From: Planctomycetota bacterium
Lineage (GTDB): Bacteria; Planctomycetota; B143-G9
DNA length: 5,695 bases
Assembly (NCBI GenBank): GCA_003644275.1
Contig: QNBY01000083.1
Coordinates: 1-5,695, forward strand
Direction: 5' to 3'
Shown: positions 1-5,372 of the stretch, piece after piece
Layout: every line of letters begins with the position of its first letter
Numbering within the stretch: the stretch's first letter is position 1
Notes under the pieces: model-generated
The model's input: the letters and a program-made list of their open reading frames with translations, nothing else
Database searches by the model: none
Told to the model about the DNA's origin: nothing
Program-made: the position numbers and the translations under genes

Positions 1-1996
1 GCTCGGCGGTGAGGGCCGTGGGCAGGCGGTAGATCATCTCGATCTGCAAGGTCTGTCGCGCCGGGCCGGACTCTACCAGGCGGATGACTGGCGGGGCGAC
101 GGGAGCGTCCACCACGCGGTCGGTTTCCGGCGGGCAGTAGTTGTACTCGTCTCCCCGGTCACCGCCGTCCACGAAGCGGTTCAGACCCCGAAGTACCGTG
201 CCGCCGTCTTTGTCGGTGAGGGCGAAGGTGCCGGTGGTGGGGTCTGCTTCCACGATGAAGAAATCGTTCTCGATCTCGATGGGGGCTCCTTCATCGCGAC
301 AACGAGATTCTTCGTCGCTTCGCTCCTCAGAATGACAGGATGCGCCTGCCGGGCGGATGGCAAAGGTGCGATAGCCGTGTCCGGGCACGTCCTGGGCGAC
401 GAAGGCCAGCTCCACCGTGGCGGCGAAGTGCAGCCGCACGTGATAGCGTTTCACGCTTTCGTCGTCCATCCAGTCGCCAATGGTGTCCATCGCCCGGCGA
501 ACGGTCTGCAGATCAGGATGGCCTCCCTCTAGGAGGGTGACATCCACGCGAGCCAGGTCTGTCTCGTTCTCCTCCTGTCCTCGCTCAATGTGTATCTCCT
601 GGATAGGATGACCCATGATATGCCCACTCTCCACCGTGCCGATCATGCTCATCGCCTCGGCGCGAGTGAGGTGCAGCGTGCCGAACTCCTCCACGTACCG
701 CTGCTGCACCTGGAAGGGCACCAGTTGTCCCGCCTCGTCGCTGACGGTGAAATGCTCCAGGCGGCCGGGCAGTTGGACGCGGACAGTCACCAGGTCGGTG
801 CGGGGGCCGGCCACAGGGTTGAAGACGACGATGGGCGCCACCGGCTCGCCAGTGTCTAGCGACGCCGTATCCACTGCATTGGCAATGGCCGTCAGGCTCT
901 GGCGGGTGACCTCCTCGCCAATCTGCTCCACCCAGTCAAAACGGACGTCCATCTCCTTATGCACCTGGTCAATTGAGCAGCCGCAGATGGAGTCGTGGGG
1001 GTGATTTTGAATCAGATATCGCCAGGCTTGCCGGATCAGAGGTTGCAGGTTTGGGGTGCCAGGTTCGACGATGGCTGCCACGGCGCTGAAAGGCTCGGCC
1101 CACTTTTCCAGCAAGGTCTCGGCGGCGGCGTTGCGCTGCTTGATCCACATCCGGGCGGAGAAGACGCCAGGCAGTAGCGGCGCGCGCTGCGGACAGCGCA
1201 TCTCACCACGCCGCAGTTCCAGCTTCGGGGCGGCGGCGCGCACGACGGCAACGTGCTGCGGCAATGTGCCGTGGCGCAGCACGACGTCGGGCAGGCGGGC
1301 GTTGGCAGCAGCGATCAGCCGTGGAAGCTCCGGCATCGGCTCCGCATGGTCAACGCCATTCATGGCCAACAGGTAGTCAGTAGGGGCGTGGGGAGACAGG
1401 CTGTCCACGATGCGCTGAATGGCGGCCACGAATCCATCCTCATCTGCTGGCAGGTAGGCGGCGGTGGCGTAGCTATCCCGCAGGTGCAGGACGAGCACCT
1501 CGGTACCGTCGGGTGCGGCCCAGCGGAACTCAGTGGGCGCGTCGTCCACTCCCCGCCAAAAGCAGGCCACGTCCATCCCGAAGCCGCGCAGAATCTGTGG
1601 GAGCTGGCTGATGTGGCCAAAAGGATCGGGCACGTAGCCGATGGGCATCTTCGACCCGAAGCGCCGCGCCACGCGGTCGCCGAGCATCAGGTTGCGCACC
1701 GTGGCCTCCGGCCCCACCAGGAACTCGTCGGGCAGGATGTACCACGGGCCGATGAGCAGCCGTCCCTCCTGGACGAGCCGCTGTATCTCGGCTTCGCGCT
1801 CGGGGCAGACCTCCAGGTAGTCCTCCAGGACGATAGTCTGCCCGTCCAACATGAAATAGCGGTAGTCGGGATCGGTGCTCAGGATGTCGAGTAGCTTGTC
1901 CATCAGGCGCACCAGGCGGATGCGATATTCCTGGAAGGGCTGGTACCACTCACGGTCCCAGTGAGTGTGTGAAATGATGGTCAGTGTCTTGGGCAT
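1..1996 (-). CDS. Glycoside hydrolase family 38 alpha-mannosidase (MngB-like), 3' end outside window
   Basis: Predicted retaining alpha-mannosidase that hydrolyses alpha-mannosides (oligosaccharides, or mannosylglycerate-type substrates as in MngB) with a divalent metal in the active site. The minus frame is open for 665 codons from ATG at 1996 and leaves the window still open. The N-terminal catalytic domain (about 1-255) has HTHWDREW (residues 10-17; H12 and D14 are the expected metal ligands), VPDPFGH (122-128; D124 is the expected nucleophile) and NGVDH (213-217). The helical middle domain (about 278-355) has NHPHDSICGCS (331-341). The beta-rich C-terminal domain begins near 380 and includes a GGDRGDEYNY motif near the left edge. 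Family members are often about 850-900 residues, so roughly 200 should lie outside. AGGAG (2005-2009) sits 8 nt before the ATG. No signal peptide is visible, suggesting a cytoplasmic enzyme. It is last of four co-directional genes, 48 bp after the zinc-ribbon gene. The fold is secure; the substrate is not known. Confidence 0.93.
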   Translation of the reverse strand, partial: MPKTLTIISHTHWDREWYQPFQEYRIRLVRLMDKLLDILSTDPDYRYFMLDGQTIVLEDYLEVCPEREAEIQRLVQEGRLLIGPWYILPDEFLVGPEATVRNLMLGDRVARRFGSKMPIGYVPDPFGHISQLPQILRGFGMDVACFWRGVDDAPTEFRWAAPDGTEVLVLHLRDSYATAAYLPADEDGFVAAIQRIVDSLSPHAPTDYLLAMNGVDHAEPMPELPRLIAAANARLPDVVLRHGTLPQHVAVVRAAAPKLELRRGEMRCPQRAPLLPGVFSARMWIKQRNAAAETLLEKWAEPFSAVAAIVEPGTPNLQPLIRQAWRYLIQNHPHDSICGCSIDQVHKEMDVRFDWVEQIGEEVTRQSLTAIANAVDTASLDTGEPVAPIVVFNPVAGPRTDLVTVRVQLPGRLEHFTVSDEAGQLVPFQVQQRYVEEFGTLHLTRAEAMSMIGTVESGHIMGHPIQEIHIERGQEENETDLARVDVTLLEGGHPDLQTVRRAMDTIGDWMDDESVKRYHVRLHFAATVELAFVAQDVPGHGYRTFAIRPAGASCHSEERSDEESRCRDEGAPIEIENDFFIVEADPTTGTFALTDKDGGTVLRGLNRFVDGGDRGDEYNYCPPETDRVVDAPVAPPVIRLVESGPARQTLQIEMIYRLPTALTAE
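304..337 (-). repeat. Dispersed short repeat inserted in frame within the GH38 gene
   Basis: Read on the minus strand this stretch begins TGTCATTCTGAGGAGCGAAG and ends GAAGAATCTC. It matches from memory a short repeat found widely between genes in Chloroflexota and some other environmental genomes, whose translation often appears as CHSEERSDEES. Here exactly that peptide is encoded in the GH38 frame, between the FAIRPAG strand and the APIEIENDFFIVE strand. It adds roughly 18-24 residues without breaking the frame. Its low-complexity, charged character differs from the flanking beta-sandwich sequence. The exact insertion borders cannot be fixed without homologues. Confidence 0.7.
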
Positions 1997-2044
1997 GGAT
2001 TGTGCTCCTGAATCATGATGTGGGCCGGGCCACGGGACCGGCAC

Positions 2045-2260
2045 TCATTTGGCGGCTGGTCGTCGCCGGCGACGGCGCGGACGGGGCAGGGATACCTTGT
2101 TGATCTTGCGACAGAAGGGACACTCGACGACCAGGTGTTTGGGACGCGGTTTCGCGACCTCGTCCCCCTCCTGGCCCTCAGCAGCGGCCTGTTCGGCCAG
2201 CAGCGCGACCTCGTCCACGCTGAACTTGTGCGTGCATTTGAAACAGGTTACACGAATCAT
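2045..2260 (-). CDS. Small zinc-ribbon protein with arginine-rich C-terminal tail
   Basis: A 71-residue protein of unknown specific function. Two CxxC knuckles, CFKC (C6, C9) and CPFC (C47, C50), form a likely four-cysteine zinc ribbon. They are separated by an acidic, alanine-rich linker (about 15-40) that may be helical or flexible. The C-terminus is strongly basic (LPRPRRRRRRPAAK, 58-71), which suggests nucleic-acid or ribosome binding, by inference only. The start at 2260 is preferred over an in-frame ATG eight codons upstream (2284) because AGGAGG lies 5 nt before it and the CxxC domain starts directly after. It lies 69 bp after the EamA gene and 48 bp before the mannosidase gene on the same strand, so it is probably co-transcribed. 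Similar tiny two-knuckle proteins in bacteria are mostly annotated as hypothetical or zinc-ribbon domain proteins. Confidence 0.82.
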   Translation of the reverse strand: MIRVTCFKCTHKFSVDEVALLAEQAAAEGQEGDEVAKPRPKHLVVECPFCRKINKVSLPRPRRRRRRPAAK

Positions 2261-2282
2261 GACAGCCTCCTCTCTTCTGAGC

Positions 2283-2318
2283 AATCTGTTATTTTCCTAC
2301 GATCTGATACTTTCCTAC
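2283..2318. repeat. Imperfect tandem 18-bp repeat between transporter and zinc-ribbon genes
   Basis: Two adjacent 18-bp units, 2283-2300 (AATCTGTTATTTTCCTAC) and 2301-2318 (GATCTGATACTTTCCTAC), match at 15 of 18 positions. A shortened third copy (AATCC...TCCTAC) may follow at 2319-2333, reaching into the stop codon of the EamA gene. The repeat fills most of the short AT-richer spacer upstream of the zinc-ribbon ribosome binding site. It could be a binding site or a slippage duplication; no function can be assigned. Confidence 0.6.
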
Positions 2319-2329
2319 AATCCGCCGTC

Positions 2330-3184
2330 CTACACCAGCACCAGGGCAATTCCGACCAGCATCACCGCCGCGCCGACGAGCGACTGCACGCTTGGCACCT
2401 CGCCCAGGAGCAACACGCCCAGGATCACCCCGCCGGTCACCTCCTGGGTGGCGATGAGGTTGACATAGGTGGGATGCGTGCGGCGCAACGCGGCGTTGTA
2501 TAGCGTGTGGCCCAGGCCCAGGGGCAGCACACCCAGGGTCAGGATAGAAAGCGCAGGCCCGACCAAACTGGGCGGCGGGGCGTAGGTCATCAAGGCCAGG
2601 GGCAGCATCCACAGAGCGGCGATGCCGTACACCCCGCTGGCGTAGGTGAAGAGCGGGTACCGCTCCCGCTGCGAGCGCCCGGCCACCGAGTACAGTCCGA
2701 AGGCCACTGCCGAGCCCAGGGCCAGCGCGTCACCGACCATCATCCGTGGGGTGAGTTGCGGCTCGAAGCCGGCCAGCATCGCCATGCCGACCACAGTGAT
2801 CACCACGCCGATGTACTTCCGGCGGGCGATGGGTTCCTTGAGAAATAGGCGAGTGAACAGCGTGACGAAGATAGGCGAGGTATAGGTCAGTGCCAGCGAG
2901 TGAGCGATGGTGGTGAAACTGAGGGAGGCGATGTAGCACAGGAAGTGCAGGGCGGTGATCAGTCCGAAAAGCACGAAGCGGCCCAGGTCCTCCCGTTGCC
3001 AATGGGGGCGAAGTCCCTGCAGTGTGGCCAGCAGGTAGACGAAGATGGCCCCGATAATCATCCGCCCGCAGGTGATCACGTAGGGCGAGAGCGGAGCGGC
3101 CCAGCGAATGAAGACGGGGCTGGTGGAGAAGAAAAACACGGCGATGGCCACGTACCACAGGCCACGGCGTTCGTCGGGGGTCAT
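2330..3184 (-). CDS. EamA-family (drug/metabolite transporter superfamily) membrane transporter
   Basis: A 284-residue inner-membrane protein, the usual length for a ten-helix DMT transporter. Two EamA repeats are visible. The first (about 9-140) ends in the typical SLALTYTSPIFVTLFTRLFL and KEPIARRKYIGVVITVVGMAML stretches (95-137). The second (about 150-284) ends with QEVTGGVILGVLLLGE and a last helix at about 266-284. Such proteins usually export or exchange amino acids, nucleobases, sugars or other small metabolites; the substrate cannot be read from sequence. The ATG (3184-3182) overlaps the TGA of the upstream membrane-protein gene in an ATGA junction, and a GGAG lies 6 nt before it, so translation is probably coupled. 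The protein has almost no tail after the last helix, which is normal for the family. Confidence 0.93.
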   Translation of the reverse strand: MTPDERRGLWYVAIAVFFFSTSPVFIRWAAPLSPYVITCGRMIIGAIFVYLLATLQGLRPHWQREDLGRFVLFGLITALHFLCYIASLSFTTIAHSLALTYTSPIFVTLFTRLFLKEPIARRKYIGVVITVVGMAMLAGFEPQLTPRMMVGDALALGSAVAFGLYSVAGRSQRERYPLFTYASGVYGIAALWMLPLALMTYAPPPSLVGPALSILTLGVLPLGLGHTLYNAALRRTHPTYVNLIATQEVTGGVILGVLLLGEVPSVQSLVGAAVMLVGIALVLV

Positions 3185-4050
3185 ACTGGTCTCCGATCAA
3201 TGGTGGACGGGCGGCGACGGAGCAGCCAGGGCAGCAGGTGCACGGCCAGGCCCAGGAGTAACATGGCGATGGATACAATGGCCAGCGGCGGTGTCTGGCG
3301 GTGATAGCCGTGAAGGAACAGCGCGGCAGTGTAGTACACATGGAAGACAAGGGGCACGAGCGCCACCGGCCAGTCCACCGACCGGGGCGGGCGCAGGGTG
3401 TGCCGTGCGAACCACAGCGCGCTCAGCCCTAGCATGAGCAGTACACCCAGGACAGTAAGTTGCAGACCACGGGGGTACGCGAAGTCCACGTAGACCTGGT
3501 CTAGCCAGAGCAGGATGACCAGGGAGAGCAGAACAGCCGGCCACGGATACAGGTAGCCGAGCGCGCCTCGCTCTCGCCAACCGCGCAGCAGGCGGATGAA
3601 ACCGGAGAACGAGGCTGTCACCACGAACCAGGCGAAGAAGTTCCCATACGGCACACCGAACCACTCACCCGGGACGGCCCAGGTCCAGAAGCCCAGGCGG
3701 ATGGCTATCGCGTCCATGGAGAGGTCAATATTCCAGGCCTGGAGCGCGTCGGCCAGTGGGCGGGCCCAGGGTGCTAATCCCCAGCGGTCGCTGGTCTCCA
3801 TCGCGCTATAGATGATCACTCCCCATCCCACGCCAACGCACAGCGGCACCTCGCCGAACATCACCAGGAAACGACCGTAGTGATAACCCTGGAGCTGCCA
3901 GATGGTCGCTGCTTCTAGGAGCAGGCCGTAGACGATGCCAACGACGAACTCCAACGCGCGATAGCGGTTTTGATGCAGAGCGTGGCTCAAGCAAAACAAG
4001 GCCAGAACGTACACAGTGAGTTCAAAGACGAGAAAGATTGTGCTGGGCAT
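3181..4050 (-). CDS. Carotenoid biosynthesis (CruF-like, PF04240/DUF422-type) integral membrane protein
   Basis: A 289-residue polytopic membrane protein resembling the family that contains CruF, the C-1',2' hydratase of carotenoid synthesis, and many uncharacterised relatives. Recognisable family features are GYHYGRF (55-61), the run GEVPLCVGVGWGVIIYSA (66-83), two aspartates in DLSMDAIAIRLGFWTW (109-124) and FGVPYGNFFAWF (131-142). About eight hydrophobic segments are evident (near 5-24, 33-51, 62-82, 132-152, 167-185, 197-214, 228-247, 257-277), followed by a basic tail. Length fits the family. The ATG at 4050 has GAGGG 6 nt upstream and lies about 35 nt after the predicted transcription start, making this the first gene of the minus-strand unit. 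No other carotenoid gene is in the window, so a pigment role is inferred from family only; a different isoprenoid or lipid substrate is possible. Confidence 0.85.
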   Translation of the reverse strand: MPSTIFLVFELTVYVLALFCLSHALHQNRYRALEFVVGIVYGLLLEAATIWQLQGYHYGRFLVMFGEVPLCVGVGWGVIIYSAMETSDRWGLAPWARPLADALQAWNIDLSMDAIAIRLGFWTWAVPGEWFGVPYGNFFAWFVVTASFSGFIRLLRGWRERGALGYLYPWPAVLLSLVILLWLDQVYVDFAYPRGLQLTVLGVLLMLGLSALWFARHTLRPPRSVDWPVALVPLVFHVYYTAALFLHGYHRQTPPLAIVSIAMLLLGLAVHLLPWLLRRRPSTIDRRPV

Positions 4051-4091
4051 GGTCTTCCCTCAGTGGATGCTGCTGTGAAACTGTGATGCCT

Positions 4092-4120
4092 ATCATAACA
4101 CCGAACGCCCCTTTGGTCAA
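4092..4120 (-). promoter_or_regulatory. Sigma-70-type promoter of the minus-strand gene cluster
   Basis: On the minus strand TTGACC (4120-4115) is followed after exactly 17 bp by TATGAT (4097-4092). Both are one base from consensus. Transcription would begin near 4085, leaving a 5' leader of about 35 nt before the ATG at 4050. Confidence 0.8.
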
Positions 4121-4140
4121 GGCGGGCAGGGTAAGGACTT

Positions 4141-4153
4141 GCGCAGGTTGCGC
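4141..4153. promoter_or_regulatory. Small inverted repeat upstream of the minus-strand promoter
   Basis: GCGCA-GGT-TGCGC is a perfect 5-bp inverted repeat with a 3-bp centre. It lies about 20 bp upstream of the -35 box, at roughly -56 to -68 from the predicted start. This is a suitable place for an activator site, but a repeat this short could be chance. Confidence 0.3.
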
Positions 4154-4210
4154 GTTCTGCACTTTTGCGGTAAGATAAATAGGCTCCGGGGGAACGCAAC
4201 CAGCCATGGT

Positions 4211-4328
4211 TGTTCAATTCTCCTCCTCACCCCAGCCCTCTCCCCTGGGGGAGAGGGAGCCAACGCCCCTCGCCCTACGAGGGAGAGGGGTTGGGGGTGA
4301 GGGTGGAAGCATAGCATCGAACTGAACA
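4211..4328. repeat. MITE-like two-lobed inverted repeat with terminal inverted repeats
   Basis: The outer ends TGTTCAATTC (4211-4220) and GAACTGAACA (4319-4328) are inverted copies matching at 9 of 10 positions. Inside, CCTCACCCC...CCCTCTCCCC (4225-4245) is answered by GGGAGAGGGG...GGGTGAGG (4281-4302), forming a long stem. Each lobe also folds alone: CCCTCTCCC (4236-4244) with GGGAGAGGG (4249-4257), and CCCTCG with CGAGGG near 4267-4283. Just outside lie near-identical direct repeats, CGCAACCAGCCATGG (4195-4209) and CGCAACCAGCATGG (4335-4348). CCTCACCCC/GGGGTGAGG palindromes of this type recur between genes in many environmental bacterial genomes. No ORF or transposase is inside. The element sits between the divergent genes. 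Confidence 0.7.
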
Positions 4329-4404
4329 GCCCTGCGCAACCAGCATGGGGTATCGGTGTTTTATCAGGTGGAAGCGTCTGTTGCTGCTTCGCCTAAAACC
4401 GACT

Positions 4405-4430
4405 GGTAGGGGCACAGGCGCCCCCTACGG
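4405..4430. repeat. Short GTAGGGG/CCCCTAC palindrome
   Basis: GTAGGGG (4406-4412) and CCCCTAC (4422-4428) are perfect 7-bp inverted arms around a 9-nt centre. It lies about 20 bp upstream of the PlsY-like ribosome binding site, so it would fall in the 5' leader if transcription starts upstream. It resembles a dispersed GTAGGGGC-type repeat seen between genes in Chloroflexota. I see no convincing promoter for the downstream gene in 4330-4460. Confidence 0.5.
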
Positions 4431-4462
4431 CGGTGACTTGATGAAATCTTCAGGAGGCTGAG

Positions 4463-5077
4463 ATGGTTATTTTGTTTCACGTGCTGGCAGCGGTGATGGG
4501 GTATCTGTTGGGTGCGGTGCCCGTGGGATACCTGGTGGTGTGGTTGTTCAAGCGGGAGGATGTACGACAATATGGCAGTGGGCGCACGGGTGGCACCAAC
4601 GTATACCGCGCGGCGGGCATTGGCGCGGCGATTCTCTCCGGCGCGGGCGACGTCCTCAAGGGTACCCTGGCCGTGCTCTTGGCTCGCTGGCTTGTGGGCA
4701 CAGCGGCGGCCGAGGTCGTGGCTGGCCTGGCGGCGGTGATAGGCCACAACTGGTCGGTGTTCCTGGGCTGGCGTGGAGGGGCTGGCACCGGGACTAACCT
4801 GGGCGTGGTTGCTGCCTTTTCCCCGCTGGTGGCCCTGGCACTGGGTGTAATCTTGCTCCTGGCCATACGTATCGTCCGCTACGCATCGGTGGCCTCGATG
4901 ATTGTCGCTGGCCTGGTGCCGGTGGCGTTTCTAATCCTGGCTTTTGTTTATCCACCTTTTTCCCACTACGGGTACTACGCCCTGTACGGCTTGCTCTCGG
5001 CAGCAGTGATAGTTTTCGCCCTGCGGCCCAACATCGCCCGCCTGCGAGCTGGCAACGAGCGGCGGCTAAACTACTGA
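4463..5077 (+). CDS. PlsY-like glycerol-3-phosphate acyltransferase family membrane protein, variant active site
   Basis: A 204-residue integral membrane protein of the PlsY family. PlsY acylates glycerol-3-phosphate from acyl-phosphate, the first step of phospholipid synthesis. Length and helix pattern fit. An N-terminal helix GYLLGAVPVGYLVVWLFK (13-30) precedes motif 1, GSGRTGGTNVYRAAG (38-52), which keeps the conserved Ser (S39) and Arg (R49) but has R where GSGN is usual. Motif 2, GHNWSVFLGWRGGAGTGT (94-111), has Ala107 where GGKG normally has Lys. Motif 3, LRPNIARLRAGNERRL (187-202), has Leu where HREN normally has His. Losing both residues suggests either a divergent acyltransferase or a paralogue with another role. 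AGGAGG (4452-4457) lies 5 nt before the ATG. The gene stands alone, followed by a hairpin terminator. Family call strong; activity uncertain. Confidence 0.88.
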   Translation: MVILFHVLAAVMGYLLGAVPVGYLVVWLFKREDVRQYGSGRTGGTNVYRAAGIGAAILSGAGDVLKGTLAVLLARWLVGTAAAEVVAGLAAVIGHNWSVFLGWRGGAGTGTNLGVVAAFSPLVALALGVILLLAIRIVRYASVASMIVAGLVPVAFLILAFVYPPFSHYGYYALYGLLSAAVIVFALRPNIARLRAGNERRLNY

Positions 5078-5087
5078 GGTAAGCGTG

Positions 5088-5128
5088 CAGGTGCCCGGCA
5101 CTTACAAAGTGCCGGGCACCTGACTTTT
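5088..5128 (+). terminator. Perfect 16-bp hairpin after the PlsY-like gene, probable terminator
   Basis: CAGGTGCCCGGCACTT (5088-5103) and AAGTGCCGGGCACCTG (5107-5122) are exact inverted copies around ACA. The hairpin begins 11 nt after the stop codon and is followed by ACTTTT, a short T-run. The stem is strong and the position ideal, though the T-tract is weak. GTGCCCGGCACTT palindromes are also common dispersed repeats in Chloroflexota, so the terminator may derive from such an element. It sits immediately before the next gene's promoter and would insulate it. Confidence 0.72.
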
Positions 5129-5132
5129 CGAG

Positions 5133-5161
5133 TTGACAAAGCCCTCACTCTATGCTATTAT
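5133..5161 (+). promoter_or_regulatory. Near-consensus sigma-70-type promoter upstream of the MttB-family gene
   Basis: TTGACA (5133-5138), perfect -35 consensus, is followed after exactly 17 bp by TATTAT (5156-5161), one base from consensus. Transcription would begin at about G5168, giving an untranslated leader of about 205 nt before the ATG at 5373. Confidence 0.88.
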
Positions 5162-5247
5162 GTGGCCGCTATACCGCGCAGCCCATCGCTGCCAGGAGGA
5201 GAAACTCACCGTTACACCGCGATAGCACGTCTGAGGAGGTCGAAACT

Positions 5248-5292
5248 ATGACAGTGATTTGCCCTCGTCCTCTTCTAGAGGCAGGTCTCTGA
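5248..5292 (+). CDS. Short leader ORF, 14 codons, possible leader peptide
   Basis: Encodes MTVICPRPLLEAGL then TGA. GAGGAGG lies 8 nt before the ATG, as strong a ribosome binding site as those of the real genes nearby, which is the main reason to consider it translated. It lies in the leader between promoter and MttB-family gene, in a different frame from that gene and 80 nt upstream of it. Its last codons contain AGGCAG (5279-5284), which could pair with CTGCCT (5347-5352), the 3' arm of the downstream terminator-like hairpin. A ribosome here could therefore influence that hairpin. The CPRPLL run is compatible with stalling but is not a known arrest motif. Confidence 0.4.
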   Translation: MTVICPRPLLEAGL

Positions 5293-5333
5293 TACTGGCT
5301 CAGGGTAAATGTCCGACGAGAATTCGACCCTGT

Positions 5334-5357
5334 GGCAGGTTCGGGTCTGCCTTTATT
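5334..5357 (+). terminator. Terminator-like hairpin just upstream of the MttB-family start
   Basis: GGCAG (5334-5338) pairs with CTGCC (5347-5351), with one extra G-U pair inside and the loop TTCGGG, followed directly by TTTATT. It ends about 5 nt before the GGAGGG ribosome binding site of the downstream gene. The stem is short and the T-run is interrupted, so it would be at most a regulated or leaky terminator. AGGCAG at 5279-5284 could displace its 5' arm. Confidence 0.35.
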
Positions 5358-5372
5358 GCTGTGGAGGGAACG

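Larger units (their letters stand above)
5168..5372 (+). ncRNA. Candidate structured 5' leader (cis-regulatory RNA/attenuator) of the MttB-family gene
   Basis: Complementary segments visible by eye form two domains. The first is closed by GCTAT (5168-5172) with ATAGC (5222-5226), starting at the predicted +1, and contains GCAGC (5178-5182) with GCTGC (5188-5192). The second is closed by GGTCGAA (5238-5244) with TTCGACC (5323-5329). It nests CTCGTC (5264-5269) with GACGAG (5315-5320), and then a hairpin CTCTGA (5287-5292) with TCAGGG (5300-5305, one G-U pair). A competing pairing is CAGGGT (5301-5306) with ACCCTG (5327-5332). The closing helix would partly mask the ribosome binding site of the short ORF at 5248. 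I do not recognise a known riboswitch. Short helices occur by chance, so this is a hypothesis supported by their nesting and by the unusually long leader. Confidence 0.4.

Noticed and set aside
1253..1894. Plus-strand open frame of 213 codons opposite the mannosidase gene.
   Set aside because: It is antisense to a clearly conserved GH38 catalytic domain, shows no recognisable motif, and reflects high-GC third positions of the real gene.
2020..2042. Hairpin GCCGG/CCGGC (2024-2028 with 2038-2042) between the zinc-ribbon and mannosidase genes, considered as a terminator.
   Set aside because: There is no T-run on its 3' side on the minus strand and the stem is only 5 bp, so read-through is more likely.
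2045..2284. Longer zinc-ribbon protein starting at 2284 (MLRREEAV extension).
   Set aside because: The ATG at 2260 has AGGAGG at ideal spacing, while the upstream ATG has no ribosome binding site and overlaps the tandem repeat.
4117..4317. Minus-strand ORF of 66 codons covering the inverted repeat.
   Set aside because: Its sequence is mainly the translated palindrome (HPHPQPLS...GERAGVRR type), a frequent false gene call. It overlaps the promoter and has no ribosome binding site.
5189..5212. CTGCCAGGAGGAGAAACTCACC resembles the start of a cobalamin-riboswitch B12 box, attractive for a corrinoid-dependent methyltransferase.
   Set aside because: The box should lie near the 3' end of an aptamer of well over 100 nt, but only about 20 nt of transcript precede it, and the ACCTGCC half is absent.
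5296..5316. GGCTCAGGGTAAATGTCC recalls the CTCAGG-AAA-GGAC core of glycine riboswitches.
   Set aside because: The matching upstream core (ACCGAAG-type segment and GAGAG strand) is not found in the right order, so the likeness is too small to call.
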